25,098 nucleotides of DNA. Origin: an uncultured Eubacteriales bacterium (GTDB lineage: Bacteria > Bacillota > Clostridia > Oscillospirales > Acutalibacteraceae). The stretch covers positions 1-25,098 of the forward strand of contig CAKUFK010000023.1 in NCBI GenBank assembly GCA_934647945.1, read 5' to 3'. Below the pieces are notes generated by a model that was given only the letters and a program-made list of their open reading frames with translations, was not told where the DNA came from and ran no database searches. Of the stretch, positions 1 to 9,338 are shown piece after piece. The number at the start of each line of letters is the position of its first letter. Within the stretch, counting starts at the first letter, position 1. The position numbers and the translations under genes are program-made.

Positions 1-3000
1 TTCCGTGTACCCGCCCCGCAGGTCCTCATACCGGTACAGGTCCCCCTGGCTGTCATACAGCAGTCTCGTTTGCTGGATCCCATTGAGCCACGTCGAATTC
101 ACGCGGTACAGCGAGTCATACAGATATTCTATGTATGCGCCGTTGCCATAATTCATCCGCTCCAGGAACCCGTTGCGCGGGCCGTAAATGTTGGTGGACA
201 GGGTCTGCCCCGCCACCTTCGTGGACAGCGGGTTTCCGAACGTGTCATAGGTGAAGCTGTAATCGAACCCGTTGTGCGTGATGGTGTCGAGCTGATCCTT
301 CACATAACCGTACTCCACCGCGCCCTTTACCGCGCCACCGCTTTTCACCTCCACCTTCGTCAGCTTGTCGCTGTCGGCTTCGTATGTATACTCCGTCGTG
401 TTCCCCCGCGGATCCTCCGCCGAGGCGAGCAGGCCCCGGCTTTCCAGGTAGGTATAGGTGCTGGTTTCCCCACGGGCATCGGTGACGGTTTGGGCATAGG
501 CCCCGTTCTCCGTGTAGGTCATGGAGGCTTCGATCCTGTTGCCGTTAGGCGGGTCGAAGCGCTGGATATACCAATCCTGTTCCGGGTGGCTCCCGTCCCC
601 GTTCCGGTATTCGCTCTCCCCGATGATGGAGGTGTATGCATCCGTGCTTGCGTACTGCACCCCCAGATACCATCCTTTTTCCTCGTTCCGGATCCGGTAC
701 GAGCCGTCGCTGTTTTTGATGAACCGGAACGCATAAGACCCTTGGGCCATCTGGGTGAGGGTGTTGCCCATCGCGTCTATAAAGCCGAGATGCAGGGGGT
801 TCCCCGCGTACGCTTCCTGCTGGTACACTGGTTCGATCATCTTGCAGGCCGTGTTACTCGGGTGCGGCTTGACGACGAATTTCTGATAAATATGCCGTTT
901 GTTGTTATATTGGATTATCCGTTTCCCCAGGCGGTCCTCGCCCTCGGCTACACCGCAGATGTCCATGACCATGCCGCTTTTTTTGTTGATCAGCACATAT
1001 TCCCGGTTGTTGTAAATCGCCGTTTCAAAGGGATGATTAAAGGTCGAGGCTGAGGTTGGATTGCCGTAGCTGTCATATTCAAACGTGGTTGAAACGCCGC
1101 TTGCCGTGTCGGTACGCATCAGGTTGTTTTCTTCGTTGCTGTACGCGTACAGCGCGAAGTTGCCGGTCGGCTCCACCAGGCGGGACAGGTCGGCGCCGCT
1201 ATAGGTAAAGCTCGACTGCTGCTCGGCCTGGTCCACCGACGAGATCAGGTTGCCGTTGTAGTCATAGGCGTAGCTGGTCCCGTAGGCATCCTGCTGCAGG
1301 CAGAGATCCCAGAATTCCGCGGTATTCAGCCCGTTTTGATAGACAGCCATGATTCGGATGCCATTATACGGCTTATTCTCTCCGTTGACACGTGTATCCA
1401 CCATGCCGGAGACAAACTGCTCCCCGCTGCAGGCCGGATTGAACGGGACATCGATATCCCGATGAGTGCCGTCGGTGTAATTCACCCGCGCCACAAGCCG
1501 CAGCGGCAGCGGCGTCTCACTGTCCGGCATCACCGAATCGGCGCGCGCCCAGCCGCTGAACACGTACATCTCGCCTGCGCCGGCCAGATCGGTTTCCCGC
1601 CAGATGCCGCGGGTCTCGCCCGGCTTGCCGCATACCCGGAAATGCCCGTCCGCGGTAAGGCCGTCCCCGGTATGCTCTTCGGTATAGTAGTTCCATCCAA
1701 AAGGAAGCCCGCCGCGGTTATCCGAAAATGCGGCGTTGGGCACCAGGTTGACGTTGTTGGCTATCTCTCCCTTTTCAATCTGCAGCCCATTGTACCAGAC
1801 CGTGCCGACCCGGTCCTCTATTCCCACCCGCATCTGCACAGTGCGGGTGCTCGGCACCGTGAAGGTGACGCTCTGTCTCGTCCAGCCGGTGTCCCCGCGG
1901 GTAATCGGCTCCGCCGTCGCGGTCAGACCACCCCCGAGATCTACCTGCATCTTGGCTCCGCCGGCCGGATTCTGGCTGTTTCCGGAAAAATTGGTCTGTA
2001 CATATGCCGAAAAGGTATAGGTCCCCGGTTCCAGGATCACTTCCCCGCAGGAATAGACGAACATCCGGCTCGTTCCATTCAGATTGTTGATGCTGCTCCG
2101 ATGGGACGCACGGTTTATAAACCGGGTGGTGTTATCCGTCCCGTTGGCGTACGATCCGGCCACCGGCGTCCCCTCGACATCGGTGCCGGTCCAGAAATAG
2201 CCCAGGAGATCGAATGCATAATTAATCGTGGTCTTTTGGAGATCCGACTGAAGCTGGAGTTTGTTCCGCATGGCGGGGGATACGCCAGGCTGACTGAGAT
2301 CCTCGGCCGCGGGAGTCATTTTGTAAAAATGCGCATAGCCCTCGTTGTCCGCGATGTCGGTCACCCGGCCGTACATGTCGAAATTGTAGCGGAGGTTCCG
2401 TCCCCTGCGGTCGGTGACACGGGTATGCCTCGCCTGTGTATAATCAAACGTCAGCTTCTCCCCGATGCTGCCGTCCGCCCCGTATTCCGTCAGGGTGGAT
2501 ACCCGGCCCGCGGCATCGTAGGAGATGCTGAGCCTTTTGCCGTCCACATCTTGGAGGGCGCTCAGGCGTCCCGAGGTATATTCATACTGCACCCGTTCCC
2601 CGTCCGGGTACGTAATGCCCGTCAATTGATCCCAGGTATTATAGCCGAGCGATATCTCCCGGTTTGCAGGATCGAACACCCTTGACAGCGTGTCGTTCAC
2701 CTTGGAAAAGATCAGCCCGTGGCGCATACCCGCGCCGTCGACGAGCTCCGACTGCATGTAGCCGTGGTTCAGGGTCAGGGTGTTGTGATTGCTGTCGGTA
2801 ATCTGGTGCAGGCCGGAGGAAGGAAAATGCATGGTCGTCCCGGATTTATCCTGAATGGTGATGTCGCCGTTGGCTTCCTCCGACAATTTTAAGCCGAGAC
2901 CGTCCTCGTCCACATAGCCGCTCCCGTCGTTGTCCGGCAGAAAATAATGGATCGTATGATCCATATCCCGGAGATAATACGGGTAGCCCGGGATATCGGA

Positions 3001-4863
3001 GGGCTCTACGAGAACGTCCGCGTAATTCAGATGCCAGCCCATGCCGGCCGACATCCTCTCGTTGTATTCACTCCCGTTATAGACAAGGCCCAGAGCGGCC
3101 GGCATGCGGTTGTGATCGGTTGAGGAAAGGCCGGCAGTGACGGTTGCCTCTCCCGTATAGTTGTTGACATATACCGATCCCGCACGGCCCGCGGATGCCG
3201 TGGTATAGCTCCAGTAGCTTTCGAGCCCCGTCATATCCCGGTAAACAAACTGGTAGAGCGGAGACGCTGTCGGGCTGTATGGATCCCCGACAGGATAGTC
3301 GGTGTTATCGCTGCTGACGAATTTGAAATAGTTGAGTGCCTCCGGATTTTCGGTCTGCTCCAGTACGATTCCATAATTCGGGGCGTCCGAAAGCCAAAGC
3401 TGGGCTGCCTTGGTCACATCGAAGACATACGGGACGAGGTTTTGCAGCTCCGACGTATGGTTTTGCAGTATCTGATAGTCCAGTGCCGTACCATCAAAAG
3501 TAATGCAGTTGCCGGCGTTGAGGATCTGCTTGTTTCCGGGATCCTCCCAGTCGCTGGTCAGGCGATAGGCGTTGACCTGGGGCGACGGCTTGGTACTGGT
3601 ATTATCCTGTTCATACTGCATAACCAGCCTGGCCTCGAGGATCCGGCCGCTTTCGAGCACCTTCTGCGGGATCTGGGCGCGCACGGCCACCGACAGCTTG
3701 GTGCCATGCACGTTGCCGACATACAGATATTTCTGATTGAGGACCGGCTGCGTGATGGTGGGCCCATACACCAGGGTGGTGTCGTCAATCGTATCGGTGC
3801 TTCCCACCAGAACCGACGGGTCCAACGTCACCGGATAAACCCGGTCCTCCGCCTGCAGCCAAGCACGGTCGGGGATCAGTGTATACGTATAGCCGCCTTC
3901 CGGATTCGGGGCCAGGCGCACTTCAATGGCGTCGCTCGCGCCTTCCGCCGCATCCCACATATAGGGAGGCTGGACGGTGAAGACGCACGTCTCCCCATCC
4001 CGGAACTCCACCGCCCCGTTTTCCAGCAGAATGCCGGTCAGCTCTCCGCTGTCGATAGCAAATGAGAAGGACTCCTGATCCGGCAGCCGATCGAAAACCA
4101 AGCTTTCCTTGAGCTTCCGGCCTTGCAGGAGATAAGACACCTGGAGCCCCGGCGCGACCCCCGAGTAGGTCACGCCGGCATTCAGCTTGCGCAGCGACCG
4201 CATCTCCTCATTGAGCGCGTCGGCCAGCTCAGAGTCGCTCAGAGACACAATATCCGGCGCCTCCGCATGGAGAAGCCGGGGGCGTGCCGCCATTTCCGTC
4301 CCAGCCGTCTCCGCCTTACGGTTTTGGTAGGCGGCTTGCAGCTCTTCCAGGCGGCAGGGCGAGGGCTGATGCAGCGTGGCCGTGCCGGCGGTCCGGCTGC
4401 GGGCCTTCGCGGCTGGCGTGTCCTCTTTCAAGCGGAAAGAGAGCCGGTGGTCCTGATACGACACCGCCACTTCCTCACTGGACGCCAGAGTCTGGGGCAG
4501 TGTGACCTTCAGATCGTTTTCCTTGTTGCGAAAGGCGGTTTTTCCGTCTTCCGTCTCCACTTCAACCAAGGTATTGTCGATATCTTTCCATGTGCCGTCT
4601 TCCTGATAGTGGACCGGTTCCTGATAAACGGCCGCTTCCCGATTGCCGTCCGATCTGAAAAAATATTTCACGTTTTCTTCCCGGATTTCCTGGTCCTCCT
4701 CCAGCAGGACAGCGGTCGTGGATGCCGGCCCCCTCTCCGCCTCCTGCGCCGCAAGATTCTCCGCCGTCTCGGCCAGTGACGCTGCCGGCCCCATCTCGAG
4801 CAGCAGCACGACACTGCAAAAGGCCGCAATTGTTCTCATCATCCCTCGTTTTCCCCGTTTCAT
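1..4863 (-). CDS. Secreted RHS/YD-repeat protein with DNRLRE-like, lectin-like and ricin-B-like modules (C-terminus outside window)
   Basis: The minus-strand frame from the ATG at 4863 stays open to base 1 (1621 codons, no stop), so the gene is cut by the window edge. Residues 1-31 look like a Sec signal peptide: basic MKRGKRG, a hydrophobic core, and a possible cut after SLA. Residues about 368-518 resemble the DNRLRE module found near the N-terminus of Firmicute RHS proteins. YD/RHS repeats follow at about 720-850 (for example YDAAGRVSTLTEYG), 1190-1280 and from 1438 to the edge. Between the first two blocks lie two beta-sandwich, carbohydrate-binding-like modules (about 910-1190). A ricin-B-like stretch (about 1281-1437) separates the later blocks. 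RHS proteins build a shell around a C-terminal toxin or effector, so the decisive C-terminus and any immunity gene lie off the left edge. The start is chosen by the signal peptide; a weak GGGGTG lies 8 bases upstream. An in-frame ATG at 4905 is less likely. Confidence 0.9.
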   Translation of the reverse strand, partial: MKRGKRGMMRTIAAFCSVVLLLEMGPAASLAETAENLAAQEAERGPASTTAVLLEEDQEIREENVKYFFRSDGNREAAVYQEPVHYQEDGTWKDIDNTLVEVETEDGKTAFRNKENDLKVTLPQTLASSEEVAVSYQDHRLSFRLKEDTPAAKARSRTAGTATLHQPSPCRLEELQAAYQNRKAETAGTEMAARPRLLHAEAPDIVSLSDSELADALNEEMRSLRKLNAGVTYSGVAPGLQVSYLLQGRKLKESLVFDRLPDQESFSFAIDSGELTGILLENGAVEFRDGETCVFTVQPPYMWDAAEGASDAIEVRLAPNPEGGYTYTLIPDRAWLQAEDRVYPVTLDPSVLVGSTDTIDDTTLVYGPTITQPVLNQKYLYVGNVHGTKLSVAVRAQIPQKVLESGRILEARLVMQYEQDNTSTKPSPQVNAYRLTSDWEDPGNKQILNAGNCITFDGTALDYQILQNHTSELQNLVPYVFDVTKAAQLWLSDAPNYGIVLEQTENPEALNYFKFVSSDNTDYPVGDPYSPTASPLYQFVYRDMTGLESYWSYTTASAGRAGSVYVNNYTGEATVTAGLSSTDHNRMPAALGLVYNGSEYNERMSAGMGWHLNYADVLVEPSDIPGYPYYLRDMDHTIHYFLPDNDGSGYVDEDGLGLKLSEEANGDITIQDKSGTTMHFPSSGLHQITDSNHNTLTLNHGYMQSELVDGAGMRHGLIFSKVNDTLSRVFDPANREISLGYNTWDQLTGITYPDGERVQYEYTSGRLSALQDVDGKRLSISYDAAGRVSTLTEYGADGSIGEKLTFDYTQARHTRVTDRRGRNLRYNFDMYGRVTDIADNEGYAHFYKMTPAAEDLSQPGVSPAMRNKLQLQSDLQKTTINYAFDLLGYFWTGTDVEGTPVAGSYANGTDNTTRFINRASHRSSINNLNGTSRMFVYSCGEVILEPGTYTFSAYVQTNFSGNSQNPAGGAKMQVDLGGGLTATAEPITRGDTGWTRQSVTFTVPSTRTVQMRVGIEDRVGTVWYNGLQIEKGEIANNVNLVPNAAFSDNRGGLPFGWNYYTEEHTGDGLTADGHFRVCGKPGETRGIWRETDLAGAGEMYVFSGWARADSVMPDSETPLPLRLVARVNYTDGTHRDIDVPFNPACSGEQFVSGMVDTRVNGENKPYNGIRIMAVYQNGLNTAEFWDLCLQQDAYGTSYAYDYNGNLISSVDQAEQQSSFTYSGADLSRLVEPTGNFALYAYSNEENNLMRTDTASGVSTTFEYDSYGNPTSASTFNHPFETAIYNNREYVLINKKSGMVMDICGVAEGEDRLGKRIIQYNNKRHIYQKFVVKPHPSNTACKMIEPVYQQEAYAGNPLHLGFIDAMGNTLTQMAQGSYAFRFIKNSDGSYRIRNEEKGWYLGVQYASTDAYTSIIGESEYRNGDGSHPEQDWYIQRFDPPNGNRIEASMTYTENGAYAQTVTDARGETSTYTYLESRGLLASAEDPRGNTTEYTYEADSDKLTKVEVKSGGAVKGAVEYGYVKDQLDTITHNGFDYSFTYDTFGNPLSTKVAGQTLSTNIYGPRNGFLERMNYGNGAYIEYLYDSLYRVNSTWLNGIQQTRLLYDSQGDLYRYEDLRGGYTE

Positions 4864-4895
4864 AAACACACCCCATTTTCCCAAATTTCTCCCAC

Positions 4896-4924
4896 ATATT
4901 ATCATTGTTCAAGTATATTTTCAA
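4896..4924 (-). promoter_or_regulatory. Candidate promoter of the RHS gene
   Basis: On the minus strand, TTGAAA (4919-4924) and TAATAT (4896-4901) are separated by 17 bases, inside the most AT-rich stretch of the window (about 4900-5010). The -35 is good and the -10 is imperfect (4 of 6). The implied transcript start leaves a leader of only about 25 bases before the ATG at 4863. The rest of 4925-5037 holds no gene that I can support. Confidence 0.4.
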
Positions 4925-5037
4925 TATATTTATAAAAATAATTTTTATATTATGGGTTTATTTCAACAATAGTGAATATTTTTCGAAAATAATCATGTGT
5001 TTTTCTAAATATGGGGGCTTTTTTCTGCTCATGTATG

Positions 5038-5074
5038 AAAAAAGCCTGGACATCCTTATCGGATGTCCAGGCTT
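5038..5074 (-). terminator. Intrinsic terminator downstream of gyrA
   Basis: A perfect 12-bp inverted repeat has arms at 5044-5055 and 5061-5072, extended by two A-T pairs, with loop TTATC. Read on the minus strand it is followed by a run of six T. It lies about 110 bases after the gyrA stop and before the RHS promoter, so it ends the gyrB-gyrA transcript and insulates the RHS gene. A weaker 7-bp inverted repeat (5080-5086 with 5100-5106) precedes it in the same 3' leader. Confidence 0.9.
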
Positions 5075-5182
5075 CCAATCCCGCCGTATGGCGAAATATC
5101 GGCGGGAATAACCCCATTCCCCCGGGGAATTTTTTTCTGATTTACAGATGTTGTTGTCAGAACGGCGCCGCGCCGCCTCCGG

Positions 5183-7726
5183 TCAGGTCTCCGGTTGGGA
5201 AGGCTCTTCAGCCTTCGGCGCTCCTGCCGGCGCCTCATCCGCGTCCGGGACCGCCGACTCGCCCGCTTCTTCCGTGCTCTCTTCCTCCGGCTGCTCCTCC
5301 TCATGCGGCATGCGGGCCAGGGACACGATCCGATCCCCTTCTTCCACCCGCATGACCCGTACCCCCTTGGATGGGCGGCGGCAGAGGCGGATCTCACAGG
5401 CCTGCATTCGGATGATGATACCTTCGGATGAAATGAGGATCACGTCATCCTCCGGATCCACCACCTTGATCCCAGCCACATCGCCATATTCGGCGGTGTG
5501 GTAATTGGTCAGGCCCTTGCCGCCTCTCGACTGGATGCGGTAGTCGGTCAGCTCGCTCAACCGGCCGTAGCCGGTTTCGGTGACGGTCAGGAGCAAGCCG
5601 CCCTCCCGGCGGATCGACATGCCGACCACTTCGTCCCCCTCATCGAGGGTGATAGCCTTGACGCCACGGGCGGCACGGCCGACCACACGGGCGTCGTTTT
5701 CGTCAAAGCAGATGGCCATGCCGCCCCTGGTCGCGACGATCAGGCGCTGGTAGCCGTCGGTCATCCGCACCCAGGCCAGCTCGTCCCCCTCGTCGAGGTC
5801 AATGGCGATCAGGCCGCTCTTGCGGGCGTTGGAATAGGCGTCGAGGCGGGTCCGCTTGATGACGCCCCGGCGGGTGACCATGCACAGGTACTGGTCTCCC
5901 GAAAACTCTGAAACCCGGATCATCGCGGTGACTTTTTCCTCCGGCGCCAGAGGCAGCAGATTGACCAGATTCATCCCCTTGGAAGTCCGGCTGCCCTCCG
6001 GCACTTCATAGCATTTCAGCCGATAAACCCGCCCAGCCGAGGTGAAGAACATCACATAGTCATGGCTGGAACACAGGAACATAGTCTCGGTGACGTCCTC
6101 GTCCCGCGTCGCCATGCCCATGATTCCCCGGCCTCCCCGGCGCTGCGTTTTGTACACGTCGGCGGCCTGGCGCTTGATATAGCCGAACTGGGTCAGGGTG
6201 AGGACGCATTCCTCCACCGGGATCAGATCCTCGATGTCGACCTCACCCGAGACCGCGGAGATCTCGGTGCGGCGCTCGTCGCCGTACTTGTCCCGCATTT
6301 TGAGGCATTCGTCCTTGACGATGGCGAGAATCTTGTGCTCATCGGCGAGGATCTCCTCCAGGGAGGCGATGCGGGCGTGCAGCGCGTCCAGCTCGTCCTC
6401 AATCTTCTGCCGCTCCAGACCGGAGAGGCGGCCCAGCGTCATTTTGACAATGGCGTCAGCCTGCACGTCGTCGAATCCGAACCGCTCGATCAGGTTGGCC
6501 TTGGATTCCGGCACATCCTTCGATGAGCGGATGATGGAGATGACCTCATCGATGAAATCCACCGCGACCTTGAGCGCCTCGAAGATATGGGCGCGCTCCT
6601 TGGCTCTGGCCAGCTCGAACAGGGTGCGGCGGGTGATGACCTCTTTTTGATACTTGATGTATTCCTCGAGCATCTGCTTGAGGGTGAGGATACGGGGCTC
6701 GCCGCCGACGAGGGCCAGCATGATCACGCCGAAGGTGGTCTGCATCTGGGTGAAGGCGAAGAGCTGGTTGAGCACCACCTGGGGATTGGCGTCCTTTTTC
6801 AGGTCGATGACGATCCGCATCCCTTCACGGGAGGAATGGTCGACCACGTCGTGGATCCCCTCCACCCGTTTCTCGTCCGCCAGCTCGATGATGGACTTGA
6901 CCAGATTGAGCTTGTTGACCTGGTACGGGATTTCGGTGATGACGATACGAAAACGGTTGTTCACTTCCTCGATCTCGGTGCGGGCCCGCACCACGATCCG
7001 GCCCCGCCCGGTCGCGTAAGCCGCGCGGATCCCCGCATAACCCATAATGACGCCGCCGGTGGGGAAATCCGGCCCCTTGATATGATCCATCAGTTCGGGC
7101 AGCCCGGCGTCCGGATTGTCGATGAGCAGGCAGATGGCGTCCACGACCTCACAGAGGTTGTGAGGCGGGATATTGGTCGCCATGCCGACCGCGATACCGG
7201 TGGAGCCGTTGACCAGAAGGTTGGGGAACCGGGAGGGGAGCACCATCGGCTCCTGCAGGCGGTCGTCGTAGTTGGAGGCGAAGTCTACCGTCTCCTTGTC
7301 GATGTCGGCGAGCATGTCGAGCGCCATTTTGCTCATCCGGGCCTCGGTATACCGATAGGCCGCGGCGGGATGCCCGTCGACCGAACCGAAGTTGCCGTGG
7401 CCATCGATGAGGGGATAGCGCAGAGAGAAATCCTGTGCCATACGGACCATCGCGTCGTATACCGAGGCATCGCCGTGAGGATGGTACCGCCCCAGCACGG
7501 TGCCCACGGTATCCGCACACTTGCGGTAGGCTTTATCGGGGGTAAGCCCGTTTTCGTGCATGGTATAGAGGATCCGCCGGTGGACGGGCTTCAGTCCGTC
7601 CCGGACATCCGGCAGGGCCCTGGCTACGATGACCGACATCGAATATTCCAGAAAGCTTTTTTTCATTTCCTTTTCCAGGTTGACCGTAATCAGCTTGGAA
7701 TTGGGGGTGTTGGTTTGTTCCTCCAA
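5183..7726 (-). CDS. gyrA: DNA gyrase subunit A
   Basis: This is the subunit of the A2B2 type IIA topoisomerase that breaks and rejoins DNA; the enzyme adds negative supercoils using ATP bound by GyrB. Numbering from a TTG at 7735, the catalytic tyrosine is Tyr129 in the RYTEARM motif. The gyrase-specific GyrA box QRRGGRG is at 531-537, which separates it from ParC. The C-terminal beta-propeller ends in an acidic tail of about 40 residues. Start choice: AAAGGAG directly abuts the TTG at 7735 (no spacing) but sits 9 bases before a second in-frame TTG at 7726, so I place the start there, giving 847 residues. It lies 21 bases after the upstream YcxB-like gene with no room for a promoter, so it is co-transcribed. 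The quinolone-determining region reads GDASVYD, with Ala in place of the usual Ser/Thr. Confidence 0.97.
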   Translation of the reverse strand: MEEQTNTPNSKLITVNLEKEMKKSFLEYSMSVIVARALPDVRDGLKPVHRRILYTMHENGLTPDKAYRKCADTVGTVLGRYHPHGDASVYDAMVRMAQDFSLRYPLIDGHGNFGSVDGHPAAAYRYTEARMSKMALDMLADIDKETVDFASNYDDRLQEPMVLPSRFPNLLVNGSTGIAVGMATNIPPHNLCEVVDAICLLIDNPDAGLPELMDHIKGPDFPTGGVIMGYAGIRAAYATGRGRIVVRARTEIEEVNNRFRIVITEIPYQVNKLNLVKSIIELADEKRVEGIHDVVDHSSREGMRIVIDLKKDANPQVVLNQLFAFTQMQTTFGVIMLALVGGEPRILTLKQMLEEYIKYQKEVITRRTLFELARAKERAHIFEALKVAVDFIDEVISIIRSSKDVPESKANLIERFGFDDVQADAIVKMTLGRLSGLERQKIEDELDALHARIASLEEILADEHKILAIVKDECLKMRDKYGDERRTEISAVSGEVDIEDLIPVEECVLTLTQFGYIKRQAADVYKTQRRGGRGIMGMATRDEDVTETMFLCSSHDYVMFFTSAGRVYRLKCYEVPEGSRTSKGMNLVNLLPLAPEEKVTAMIRVSEFSGDQYLCMVTRRGVIKRTRLDAYSNARKSGLIAIDLDEGDELAWVRMTDGYQRLIVATRGGMAICFDENDARVVGRAARGVKAITLDEGDEVVGMSIRREGGLLLTVTETGYGRLSELTDYRIQSRGGKGLTNYHTAEYGDVAGIKVVDPEDDVILISSEGIIIRMQACEIRLCRRPSKGVRVMRVEEGDRIVSLARMPHEEEQPEEESTEEAGESAVPDADEAPAGAPKAEEPSQPET

Positions 7727-7747
7727 AGGTGACAACTCCTTTCGCCG

Positions 7748-9310
7748 TTACAGGCCGAGCACAGACCGGAACCGGGTGGGCTGTTCCATCGCCCATTCCG
7801 GGATGAAATACGAGGTATGGGGCAGGATCAGGCGAACCCCACCGGCCGCGGCCGCCGGCCGCACGCACGCCCTGACGGCAAATCCGGCGACGCCCTTGTG
7901 GTAAAACGCGATACCGTCGCGGGTGACGGCCAGATGTAGGGCATCGTCCGCCTCATCCGCGTGTTTCCGGAGCCCGAAGGCAAGGAGAACCGCTCCCGCG
8001 AGCAGATACACAGCGGTAAAACCCGTAAAAAAGGCCGCGACATCGAGCAGAAACCAGTTGGTCAGGACGACATACTGGGCCATCGCCGTCGCCAGGGCCA
8101 GCAGCATCGGCAGCACCACCGGCAGGGCAGACAGAAACCGCTGGATACGGGTACGCCTCTCTGCCTGCTTGGTGTAGGGAATACAAGCGCGGGCGAGCAC
8201 CTCGTCGCGGTTCGAAAAGACCGGGATCGGCAGCGGGTCGCACAGGCAGGGGATCAGAGGCGCCTTGATCCGCACCAGCTTGGCCGGTACACGGGTGCGC
8301 AGGAAGGAGCGGATGAGGCCGGCGTCATAGGCCGTGAGATCCTGCCCTCGGATGTAGATGCAGCGGTCTCCGGAAACGAGGGCGATGACCCGCATCGTTT
8401 CGATATAGGCGGTCACGTCCGCAAAGGGGATCACGCTGGTTCCCCGGGCCGATACCGACTCGATCCGGTCGTCATAAAACTCGAGCTTGCGGCCCTGCAC
8501 CGCCGCCGGATCGGCCATCATGGTGGAGTAGGCCAGCCGGCGTTTCCGATCGGTTCGCAGCCTGCTCCACACCACCCCCAAGAGCAGGAGAAGGGAGGAA
8601 ACCATCACGAGCAGGAAGGTCGCGCTCATGAGCGCGTCGTTTCCACCGAGCGCCGCATCCCCGATCGCCATCCATTCAAACAGCAGGACCAGCAGGACCA
8701 ACGCGACCAGCAGGGTCGTCCCATGCCCGGAGGACAACCGAAGAATTTCCAAATATTCCATCAGGGTCAGCGGCCGCCCCGCGACCAGGATACGCAGCCG
8801 GGACGGGTCCGCCTTCTCTTCCGGTTCCTGCGGAACCGGGGAAGGGTCTCCAAAAAATCCCACGCTGGCGGCTCCTCCCCATTCGGAAGGAATCCCCATG
8901 GGGGTTCCTGCTGGCGCGGGCGGATATCCCATTCCGGACGGCGGGTATCCGCCGCTCGGCTGATTGTAAGGCGGGAAACCTGCAGGCGGCGCGGCAGGAT
9001 AGGCCGGAGGTACGCCATAAGGCGTCCCCGGTACCGTCCCGTAAGGGGAAGCCGGCGGCACGGTATACGGCGCGGGGACTCCATAAGAGGGCACCGCCAC
9101 GGGGGCGTTTTGGAAATCAGTCCCCCCAGCGTCGTCCCATCCGCCCAGCGTGGGAACCGGAGGTAGAGGCGCTTGTCCCTCCGGGATTTCCCGGGACGGC
9201 GGCGGCTCCGCCGGCACAGGAACCTGGCCGGGCCCGGAATCCGGCCGCTCCGGCAGCGTGTCCAGCCAGGATTCCGGCTGTGGATCCGGGCGGCGGTTCT
9301 GTTCGTCCAT
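7748..9310 (-). CDS. Membrane protein with Pro/Gly/Tyr-rich N-terminus and two YcxB-like units
   Basis: This 520-residue protein is of unknown function. Residues 1 to about 160 are a low-complexity segment rich in Pro, Gly and Tyr with irregular repeats of the type PYGVPPAYP, probably disordered and cytosolic. Two diverged copies of the unit seen in the three upstream genes follow. Each has a short leader (LTLMEYLEI in the first, RDEVLARAC in the second), a pair of transmembrane helices, then a roughly 100-residue soluble domain resembling the YcxB-like/PH-like C-terminal domain. The LPKRC signature is degraded in both copies (IYIRGQ and LILPHT). The start is the ATG at 9310, preceded by AAGGGTGA at good spacing; an upstream in-frame ATG at 9370 lies inside the preceding gene and lacks a ribosome site. 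It sits 28 bases after its upstream neighbour and 21 bases before gyrA. Confidence 0.8.
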   Translation of the reverse strand: MDEQNRRPDPQPESWLDTLPERPDSGPGQVPVPAEPPPSREIPEGQAPLPPVPTLGGWDDAGGTDFQNAPVAVPSYGVPAPYTVPPASPYGTVPGTPYGVPPAYPAAPPAGFPPYNQPSGGYPPSGMGYPPAPAGTPMGIPSEWGGAASVGFFGDPSPVPQEPEEKADPSRLRILVAGRPLTLMEYLEILRLSSGHGTTLLVALVLLVLLFEWMAIGDAALGGNDALMSATFLLVMVSSLLLLLGVVWSRLRTDRKRRLAYSTMMADPAAVQGRKLEFYDDRIESVSARGTSVIPFADVTAYIETMRVIALVSGDRCIYIRGQDLTAYDAGLIRSFLRTRVPAKLVRIKAPLIPCLCDPLPIPVFSNRDEVLARACIPYTKQAERRTRIQRFLSALPVVLPMLLALATAMAQYVVLTNWFLLDVAAFFTGFTAVYLLAGAVLLAFGLRKHADEADDALHLAVTRDGIAFYHKGVAGFAVRACVRPAAAAGGVRLILPHTSYFIPEWAMEQPTRFRSVLGL

Positions 9311-9338
9311 AGGGCTCACCCTTTCGTGAGAAAATCGG

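Noticed and set aside
1336..2685. A 449-codon open frame on the plus strand, and others at 70-1053 and 3442-4065, opposite the RHS gene
   Set aside because: They lie in the codon-aligned complementary frame of a clear YD-repeat gene in GC-rich DNA, where stops are rare. The proteins have no recognisable domain and no ribosome site.
5116..5136. Palindrome ATTCCCC-C-GGGGAAT followed by six T, as a plus-strand terminator
   Set aside because: The palindrome leaves a one-base loop, so only a very short stem could form. No plus-strand gene ends there.
6587..7732. A 381-codon plus-strand open frame opposite gyrA
   Set aside because: It is the mirror of a highly conserved gyrA coding region. Its His/Asp/Gly-rich composition is what reversed gyrA codons give.
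7961..9166. A 401-codon plus-strand open frame opposite the Pro-rich membrane gene
   Set aside because: Its Arg/Gln-rich product lacks any domain, and the minus strand has ribosome sites, membrane helices and paralogous units.
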